Below are positions 59,440-64,000 of a DNA stretch of 64,000 bases, in pieces. The notes beneath the pieces are model-generated. The model was not told where the DNA came from, searched no databases, and saw only the letters and a program-made list of their open reading frames with translations. Positions within the stretch are counted from its first letter, which is position 1; each line of letters opens with the position of its first letter. Origin of the DNA: Paenibacillus senegalimassiliensis (GTDB lineage: Bacteria > Bacillota > Bacilli > Paenibacillales > Paenibacillaceae); the NCBI RefSeq assembly GCF_001486585.1, contig NZ_LN909044.1, forward strand, positions 563,488 to 627,487, in the 5' to 3' direction. A program made the position numbers and the translations under genes.

Positions 59440-60804
59440 CTAAAACAGGCCAAACCGCTTCTTTTTATAAAAAGGCGTAAGGTTCGCAGCTTCTTCTGCC
59501 CAGGTTCCTTCCAGCTTGACCAGGTTAAGTGGCATCCCTTGCAAATGAGGAGCGGCCGCCGAAGAAATGGCTCCAAACACCGCTTCGGGTTCGTCATTCG
59601 TGTCCACGATCAGCAGATAACTTTGCGTCTCACCTTGAACCATCAGCCGCAGATACGCTTCGCTGACGGACTTTTGCGTCTTAAGACAAGACTTCACCGC
59701 TTCGATCATGGCTGTAGGATAGTTGGCCGGCTCACCGAGCAGGACCTTCGTATCCTTGGGGACGACGACCTTTTCCACTGTTTCTGTCACCTGATCTGCT
59801 GTATGAGCTCCGTTCTCCCCCGCGCTGTCGCGTGCCTTGCGGTACGCTTCAATCCGCTCCCGGTTGCTGGGATCAATGCGCAGGGCGACGCCCCGGCAGT
59901 TGATAACCACACCACTCATATTAGCAGATACGGTAAGCAGGTCCTCATAGGTGCCAATGTTGCTGCTCCAGATGGTTTTGTCGTAGACTTTTTCAAATTC
60001 GGGCCAATCTGTAAATGCTGGCAACCAGGACGATTCATCCTCGGCACTCAAAACGCCAAATTGCAGAACTGTACCTTCTTTAAGTGTCTTACGTCCTTCG
60101 GCATCAGCAGTGGAGGGATTAGCTTCCTGTAGCTGCATAGGCAACAGATATCTGGCTTGGAGTACCTCATCCAGCATTTGCGCCTCCAGACCGTTCAACA
60201 GTTGCTCTCTCGCCTCCTGACTTCCGGATGGTGCATGCAGGCCTTGAAAAAATTGCAGAAGTGCTCGTTGTAACCCCGGATTGGTGACAGGAATATTGAT
60301 CTCTGGCGTTCCGCTCCAGTCGGGCGGTGGCAACAGTTCGTCCCGCTTGAGGTCAACATGATATTGTCCGTTATCCAGTAAAATCTCAGGGAGTCCCCAC
60401 ACATGAAACAAACCAAGGATAGGAAGGATTTCCTTCTGTCCGATCTTTTTCATCTCCAGCATAACAAGTTGTTGCATGAAATAGTCCTGGGCACTGTCGG
60501 CAAATTCCTTCTGGGAAAAAATCCACACCCGGCCCTCACCATCAATGTACGGGTACTGTGTAGCTTTGTCGTATGCAACATAAAGTGCTTCGGCAGCTTT
60601 AAATTTGTCGTGTAGCGTAGTAGTGAAACTTTGAATACGTTCATCGAGGTAGATATGGGGAAAGGCTTCTTCCTCTTTGAACCTTTTGGCGGTATGTACT
60701 AAAAAGTTCAATTCCTGAATGGAGAGCTGATTTAGCTCCTCTACCACAAACTCCGGAGTCAGAATAAATCTTCTGCCGATCTCATCCTTGCGTTCCTCAT
60801 TCAT
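59440..60804 (-). CDS. SseB-family protein, two-domain
   Basis: 454 residues, soluble. The first half (LNFLVHTAKRFKEEEAFPHIYLDER ... GRVWIFSQKEFAD) contains the SseB N-terminal fold (IDGEGRVWIFSQKEFAD is typical: a value plus file-like strand), and the region from about 235 (LQFGVLSAEDESSWLPAFTDWPEFEKVYD) is another SseB-type domain, followed by an SseB C-terminal-like region (VLLGEPANYPTAMIEAVKSCLKTQKSVSEAYLRLM). SseB was named for enhanced serine sensitivity in E. coli; some relatives accompany type VII secretion or toxins. Its function here is unknown. Start ATG 60804 with GGGAGG upstream. Confidence 0.75.
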   Translation of the reverse strand: MNEERKDEIGRRFILTPEFVVEELNQLSIQELNFLVHTAKRFKEEEAFPHIYLDERIQSFTTTLHDKFKAAEALYVAYDKATQYPYIDGEGRVWIFSQKEFADSAQDYFMQQLVMLEMKKIGQKEILPILGLFHVWGLPEILLDNGQYHVDLKRDELLPPPDWSGTPEINIPVTNPGLQRALLQFFQGLHAPSGSQEAREQLLNGLEAQMLDEVLQARYLLPMQLQEANPSTADAEGRKTLKEGTVLQFGVLSAEDESSWLPAFTDWPEFEKVYDKTIWSSNIGTYEDLLTVSANMSGVVINCRGVALRIDPSNRERIEAYRKARDSAGENGAHTADQVTETVEKVVVPKDTKVLLGEPANYPTAMIEAVKSCLKTQKSVSEAYLRLMVQGETQSYLLIVDTNDEPEAVFGAISSAAAPHLQGMPLNLVKLEGTWAEEAANLTPFYKKKRFGLF

Positions 60805-61011
60805 TCCTGGATTCCTCCCTTATCTGCTCTTTTGCGTTGGTTTTAGTATAGCTTTGTTCGCTAGAGGGGGAAAGGGACCATGGATGCTTTTGTGGGTTGC
60901 TAAGATTGTTGACTGTGGCCGTGGTGGACGGAATTTGTTAGGAGGTTGGTAGAAAGGAGCGTTAGTGTTCACCAGGCCAATGAGGAATGTGGGCCACGGG
61001 GGAATCACGCA

Positions 61012-61053
61012 AAAAAATAGGCCGACCTTGGAGAATCCCCCAGGATCGACCTG
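61012..61053 (-). terminator. Terminator of the tail-fibre-like gene
   Basis: On the minus strand, AGGTCGATCCTGG pairs imperfectly with CCAAGGTCGGCCT around a short loop, followed by TATTTTTTT. It stands about 160 bp after the stop of the large phage-type gene. The rest of 60805-61215 shows nothing recognisable. Confidence 0.7.
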
Positions 61054-61215
61054 CTTAAAGTTACGTAATACAGTATTTGCTTGGCAATGCCACTTCACTG
61101 CATAGCATAATCGCATTTCTTTATCTTAGCCCAATAAAGCTAGTATAAACATCACTCGCTCGCCTTCGTTAGAACACGTTCCCCCCAATGCAAGCGACAC
61201 TAAAATAGCAGAAGA

Positions 61216-63798
61216 TTATAGCCTTACTCCAACTACCTTAATTAATTTTAGCGTATCACTAGAAGTGCTATTAGCTGTTGCTGTAGGTGCTACATAGCTA
61301 TCCGCTGCAGGCCAACTCCAGAGATTGGTAAAATTAAAAACTATCTTTCTTGAATCAACTCGGTTTAGCCGCATTTCTGAGAAATTAAGGGTTCTGGAAT
61401 TACCCAAATCAGCAATATTGGCTTGCCTTACATACATATTATCACGCAATTGGTGCTGCCAAATATGATCGGTATATCCATTATTATTGGTTGTGACAAT
61501 TAGAAAATCAAATTGTTTAACGTCAGAGTTAAGCTCAATTATTGTCTCCGCTACCCCCACGCTACCATTAAATAATTCTACATACCTTGCCCCTGTCCTC
61601 TGCTCTTGCACTGACACTGCTTGCCTTACCCTTGCCAGTTCATTGGTTAAACTACGAATTTGAGTCTTTTCATTATCGGCTATCGTTCCAATGATTGGTG
61701 GTATCGGTGAGTTGGCTAATTTGAGATAAGTTGCGGTATATGATGCAGCGTAGTCGAACTTACTAGTTTCAATCGTTGCCTTTTTCAGACCCTGCATATT
61801 AACACCAGAGTTATAAAATACCCAATTCAGAGAATTGTCAAAGGAATTTTTATATACTTTCATGATGTCCCTCGGTGCAAATTTAAGAAGTGATGAGGAT
61901 TCTCCCGTATCAGCAATAAATTTATTTGTTCCTCCACCGGGATGCACTGTCTCACGCAAAACAATTCCCGTACCTACCATAATGAGGTTGTAGCCCTCAT
62001 TAAGTAATAATGACCCTTCGCTTATTACAGGCTCTACTTCGTCTTTGGCTAAACGGTAAAGAACTTGGTAGGGAAAAAAAGATATCCCTGCGCTGTCTAT
62101 ACCCGCAGGATCAATTGGCAAAGCAGACGTATAGTCACTTGATGACATTGTAACATTTGGGCTTTTAACCATAGTGGTTTTAACCCAAACTTTAGTTCCC
62201 ACTCCGTTATAAGGAACTGTTCTTGCGCTGCCTGCCACACTCATAGTCCAGCCCATAAAGTAAGCCCTAATCTCCTCAGCAGTAGGTACATACTCTTCTC
62301 CCCAACCAGTATCTGTATTAAACATACTTATACCGAGATATTGTGAACTCAAATTTCTCCAATTAACAGAGCTAAATCTATCAGCCGTTGTTGATGGAGA
62401 ATCTGGTCTAATAGGAGTATCTGAGAATTTTATGATTTGCGGAAGAATATTAGGATTTCGATCAGCAGGAGCACCTTTTACCACAGATATATTTTTTCCA
62501 CCAGCATAGCTTGTATAGAATGAGAAGTTAAAGGAACCATCTATAATATAACTTTTCCACTTTAACAGCTTATAATATATGTCGTCTCGCTCAAATAGTA
62601 AATCTGCATCACTGCCATCTTGAGGATTTGCATATAATTTTGTTTGAAAAGCAACCATAGATTTTTGCTGAGGCTGAAATGGCATCGGAGTTGCTCCTAT
62701 AGTAAGTATGGGCTGCTTGAAATAATAATCTCCTGCACCTAGCTGATGATTACTGAAACAAATTGCTACAATTGAATTATCACCGGTGTTAAATGTATGT
62801 GATTGGTTATTTGAATAGTATGAAATAACCGTTTTTAAGTCTTTTTGGTATACTCCTAGGTAACCATTGTGCTCTACATTTAAAGCATAGTTCGAATGGG
62901 GCAGAACATTAACTAAGCAATAGTTGAACTGAAAAGTTTCGCCTGCTTCAACCACCAATTCGTATGGCCCTTCTAGCTTTTTATTTATGAGATTAGCATT
63001 TAGGTTCCACTCATAGAAAGGCGGCAGCAAATTCCCCGACGTATTAATTACATAAGGATTTTCCACTCCAATGATGCCTGTAGGAACAAATGGATATCTC
63101 TCAGAGATTTGCTCAGGTGACATGCCATCAATGGCTATAGACTCCTCACTAGATAATTCATAGACACAAACCGAGTCATAAGATATAAATCCTTGTAGGT
63201 TGTTAACTTCAAAAAAGCAGCCTACTCCTGACTCTGTACCGTCAGCAATAAATTTAAGATAGCTGTACGTGTAAGAAGTACTACGCTGGGTTGTAGGGGC
63301 AGATACATTTCCTGTTGCTTTGCGAATAGCAACTCTACCACCCATTTTTGTATTATTTGTTTTTACATATACAGAAGCAAGGTACGTCCTTCCTTCTACT
63401 AGTGAGATAGGTGCATATTTGGCAAAAGAGCTACCCATGTCAGGCGTATCCCAAGTAGCCCGAATACCACGAGTTCCCGAATGTGCGTCATCCACTGTTG
63501 TTGTAAAAAATGTAGGTGTAGCAGAGCCAGAGAACTGAGAGTATAGTGTCTCATTCTCACAATCCCCTGCTACCCCCAACAAATTCACCAACGTCCGTCC
63601 CCGGATCTCGCCCAGCTTGAAGCGGGCGTCCTTTTCAGCGTGGACGACCTGGAGGCCGGGCTGGAGGGTGAGGGGAGTGTTGGCTTCGTGGTCGAAGCGG
63701 GTGGATATTTCGGTGCGTAGTCCGTTGAGTTCTTCCCCGATTCCATTGAGGTCCTCCGGGATGACGGTATCTGTAAATCTCCAATCGGTTTTGGCCAT
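61216..63798 (-). CDS. Phage-type tail fibre / receptor-binding-like protein, modular, 860 residues
   Basis: The first 80 residues (TVIPEDLNGIGEELNGLRTE, LQPGLQVVHAEKDARFKLGE, IRGRTLVNLLGVAGDCEN) form a conserved-looking, GC-richer head. The remainder is AT-richer and contains beta-sandwich-like blocks of the carbohydrate-binding type (SGTRGIRATWDTP, SLVEGRTYLASVYVKTN, YSYLKFIADGTESGVGCFFE; about 105-210), further beta-rich regions, a coiled-coil segment (NEKTQIRSLTNELARVRQAV, about 715-735) and a C-terminal domain. This suggests an adhesive tip on a phage tail or tail-like particle. Its ATG overlaps the stop of the preceding gene (TGATG), so it is coupled to another tail-type gene. Function inferred from layout and context only. 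Confidence 0.62.
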   Translation of the reverse strand: MAKTDWRFTDTVIPEDLNGIGEELNGLRTEISTRFDHEANTPLTLQPGLQVVHAEKDARFKLGEIRGRTLVNLLGVAGDCENETLYSQFSGSATPTFFTTTVDDAHSGTRGIRATWDTPDMGSSFAKYAPISLVEGRTYLASVYVKTNNTKMGGRVAIRKATGNVSAPTTQRSTSYTYSYLKFIADGTESGVGCFFEVNNLQGFISYDSVCVYELSSEESIAIDGMSPEQISERYPFVPTGIIGVENPYVINTSGNLLPPFYEWNLNANLINKKLEGPYELVVEAGETFQFNYCLVNVLPHSNYALNVEHNGYLGVYQKDLKTVISYYSNNQSHTFNTGDNSIVAICFSNHQLGAGDYYFKQPILTIGATPMPFQPQQKSMVAFQTKLYANPQDGSDADLLFERDDIYYKLLKWKSYIIDGSFNFSFYTSYAGGKNISVVKGAPADRNPNILPQIIKFSDTPIRPDSPSTTADRFSSVNWRNLSSQYLGISMFNTDTGWGEEYVPTAEEIRAYFMGWTMSVAGSARTVPYNGVGTKVWVKTTMVKSPNVTMSSSDYTSALPIDPAGIDSAGISFFPYQVLYRLAKDEVEPVISEGSLLLNEGYNLIMVGTGIVLRETVHPGGGTNKFIADTGESSSLLKFAPRDIMKVYKNSFDNSLNWVFYNSGVNMQGLKKATIETSKFDYAASYTATYLKLANSPIPPIIGTIADNEKTQIRSLTNELARVRQAVSVQEQRTGARYVELFNGSVGVAETIIELNSDVKQFDFLIVTTNNNGYTDHIWQHQLRDNMYVRQANIADLGNSRTLNFSEMRLNRVDSRKIVFNFTNLWSWPAADSYVAPTATANSTSSDTLKLIKVVGVRL

Positions 63799-64000
63799 CA
63801 GTTGTTGACCTCCTTGATTTGTAACGTTTGTAGCATGAGCGTGTCCGATGGCACGGGTAAGTTTACCGTGTGGATAGACAGTGTGGCATCGGTCTCATCC
63901 CGTAGCTCGATTTGCGTGATGATCGGCAGCTCGTTCGCCGGGATCAGATATTGCAAGACCACGGTGGAGTCGTTAACGACACTCTGCTGAAATTCTGTAA
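63798..64000 (-). CDS. C-terminus of phage tail-type protein, cut by window edge
   Basis: The last 66 codons of a gene entering from the right edge, ending in a TGA (63798-63800) that overlaps the start of the fibre-like gene. The visible part is beta-rich (VVLQYLIPANELPIITQIEL, DATLSIHTVNLPVPSDTLML) and ends with LQIKEVNN, where AAGGAGG inside the gene serves the next start. Such short proteins upstream of fibre genes are common in prophage tail operons, but the family cannot be named from this fragment. Confidence 0.55.
   Translation of the reverse strand, partial: TEFQQSVVNDSTVVLQYLIPANELPIITQIELRDETDATLSIHTVNLPVPSDTLMLQTLQIKEVNN

Overview
The window looks like chromosomal DNA of a Paenibacillus-type Firmicute. 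Shine-Dalgarno sequences are strong (AAGGAGG-like), GTG and TTG starts are frequent, GC content is moderate, terminators are U-tailed, and the gene families are typical of Bacillales (UgtP-like glycosyltransferase, OhrR, PadR/HAAS, Bcr-type ABC exporter, Lpl-type sugar ABC importer with a Cache-AraC regulator). No rRNA, tRNA, CRISPR array or transposase gene was seen. These taxonomic statements are inference from protein families and signals.

Layout. 1-6.4 kb: 5'-truncated UgtP-like glycosyltransferase, PAP2 phosphatase, chemoreceptor, and a leftward nucleotidase-methyltransferase-small protein operon. 6.6-10.5 kb: phosphonate/phosphate-type ABC importer phnD-phnC-phnE-phnE. 10.5-11.8 kb: glutathione peroxidase divergent from an OhrR-type regulator, with palindromic operators between them. 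11.8-14.8 kb: a tightly coupled leftward operon (DUF350, lipoprotein, ATP-grasp glutathionylspermidine-synthase-like enzyme, Ser/Gly-rich protein) resembling enterobacterial yjfLMC. 15.4-16.4 kb: a probable small structured RNA and a PD-(D/E)XK-like protein. 16.7-20.2 kb: transporter and PadR/HAAS pair. 20.3-23.3 kb: agmatine-to-putrescine operon aguA-aguB plus an EamA transporter. 23.5-32.7 kb: ada, guanylate-kinase-like protein, MarR with MFS exporter and dehydrogenase, LLM oxidoreductase, MATE pump, FMN reductase. 33-36.4 kb: two-component system and Bcr-type ABC exporter. 36.4-56.2 kb: carbohydrate region with a GH94 phosphorylase, a sugar ABC importer without its own ATPase, a membrane Cache-AraC regulator, and an operon of GH29 fucosidase, RidA, M20 hydrolase, a large clan-A hydrolase and a GH3 enzyme. 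56.5-60.8 kb: metallo-hydrolase, a selO gene broken by an internal deletion, and an SseB-like protein. 61-64 kb: phage-type tail genes, including a modular 860-residue fibre-like protein.

The most unusual non-gene structure is a set of dispersed repeats. Six copies in two related families (55-269 bp) share terminal inverted repeats and/or a core in which a hairpin of changing sequence but preserved pairing ends at the constant heptamer GAGCAAC. Five of the six lie just upstream of a ribosome binding site, two of them inside operons. A third family (three copies, about 180 bp) has four short GGAAWTCCTCC/CCCTATAA units in inverted pairs. Two near-identical terminators, a candidate RNA of about 115 nt with its own promoter and terminator, and several operator pairs add regulatory detail.

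Coordinates of starts were adjusted to the best ribosome binding site where the longest reading frame was not convincing. Protein functions rest on motifs read by eye; no database search was run.
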